Made by a program: the position numbers and the translations under genes. Positions 5,828-6,135 of a stretch of DNA of 6,135 nt are shown one piece after another (the first letter of the stretch is position 1; each line of letters opens with the position of its first letter). This DNA is from an uncultured Desulfovibrio sp. GTDB taxonomy: Bacteria; Desulfobacterota; Desulfovibrionia; Desulfovibrionales; Desulfovibrionaceae. The stretch covers positions 1 to 6,135 of the forward strand of contig CAMLXE010000115.1 of the NCBI GenBank assembly GCA_946490455.1, read 5' to 3'. The notes under the pieces were generated by a model, which was given only the letters and a program-made list of their open reading frames with translations, did no database searches and was not told the DNA's origin.

Positions 5828-6135
5828 ATGACCAATACACAGGAATCAAAGACTCAGAAGCCGAACTCTCAACCTTCCGAACAGGCCGGAAGAGTGGAGG
5901 TACCCATCACGAAGCCTGCCCAGGAAAACCAAAAGCCCGCACCTGCCGATCTCGCTTCCCCTGCAAAGGAAACAGCGCCGGCATCCCAAACAGAAACTGC
6001 CAGCAAGGCTTCTCCCAGTGCCCGAAAAAATGCGGGGCCAAAATCCAGTACTCCTCACCGGAGCAGGACGACCGGATCGGCAAAGTCAGCAGGTCGGGTC
6101 GAAAGAAAAAGGACACAGCCGGCCTCAAAGGACAA
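5828..6135 (+). CDS. 5' part of a gene with a basic, Pro/Ala/Ser/Lys-rich disordered N-terminus (runs off the window)
   Basis: The frame stays open from the ATG to the end of the window, giving 102 complete codons (MTNTQESKTQKPNSQP...). A good ribosome site and a position 44 bases after ppk1 argue that it is real and in the same transcript. The visible part has no Phe, Trp, Tyr or Cys and only five Val/Ile/Leu residues. It has about 18 Lys/Arg against 9 Asp/Glu, so it must be intrinsically disordered and basic. The five-residue word AGRVE occurs twice (20-24 and 88-92) with different codons. There is no signal peptide or membrane segment, and no domain can be recognised. From context it could be a polyphosphate enzyme such as a Ppx/GppA phosphatase with a disordered lead-in, or a basic polyphosphate- or nucleic-acid-binding protein; both are guesses. 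The frame is robust, the function unknown. Confidence 0.75.
   Translation, partial: MTNTQESKTQKPNSQPSEQAGRVEVPITKPAQENQKPAPADLASPAKETAPASQTETASKASPSARKNAGPKSSTPHRSRTTGSAKSAGRVERKRTQPASKD

Noticed and set aside
1..6135. CRISPR array, insertion sequence, tRNA or rRNA
   Set aside because: No regularly spaced long direct repeats, terminal inverted repeats with transposase, cloverleaf or rRNA-like sequence were seen on either strand.

Overview
The window carries four protein genes in two divergent pairs. It looks like chromosomal DNA of a Gram-negative bacterium with a mid-range base composition (near 50% GC by eye). A sigma-54-dependent activator with a PrpR-type sensor domain, a flavodoxin/ferredoxin fusion of the kind common in strict anaerobes, and a PHO-box-like array together suggest an anaerobic proteobacterium. 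A Desulfovibrio-like sulfate reducer or a relative would fit. That placement is inference; no rRNA or other phylogenetic marker is present.

Left half, minus strand: the regulator (1320-3308) is followed, after a 485-base gap, by an EFR1-type flavodoxin plus 2x[4Fe-4S] protein (7-834). The gap has no convincing gene. It does hold a perfect 8-bp inverted repeat enclosing a second imperfect one, an AT-rich tract and a 12-bp perfect palindrome, so the redox gene probably has its own control region. Whether the regulator controls it is unknown; I found no clean -24/-12 promoter.

Right half, plus strand: ppk1 (polyphosphate kinase, complete) is followed 44 bases later by the start of a second gene. 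That gene opens with a strongly basic, Pro/Ala/Ser/Lys-rich disordered segment and runs off the window. There is no terminator between them, so they are probably co-transcribed.

The divergent intergenic region (3309-3623) is the most informative non-coding part. It holds three TGTCA half-sites in direct repeat at an exact 11-bp period. This is the geometry of a PhoB PHO box extended by one half-site, and it points at ppk1, so phosphate-starvation control of polyphosphate synthesis is the natural reading. A strong Shine-Dalgarno sequence inside the longest ppk1 reading frame indicates that translation starts at a GTG (3624), not at the first ATG (3555).

No CRISPR array, mobile element, tRNA or rRNA is seen. 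No new multi-gene system is evident; the novelty is mainly regulatory.
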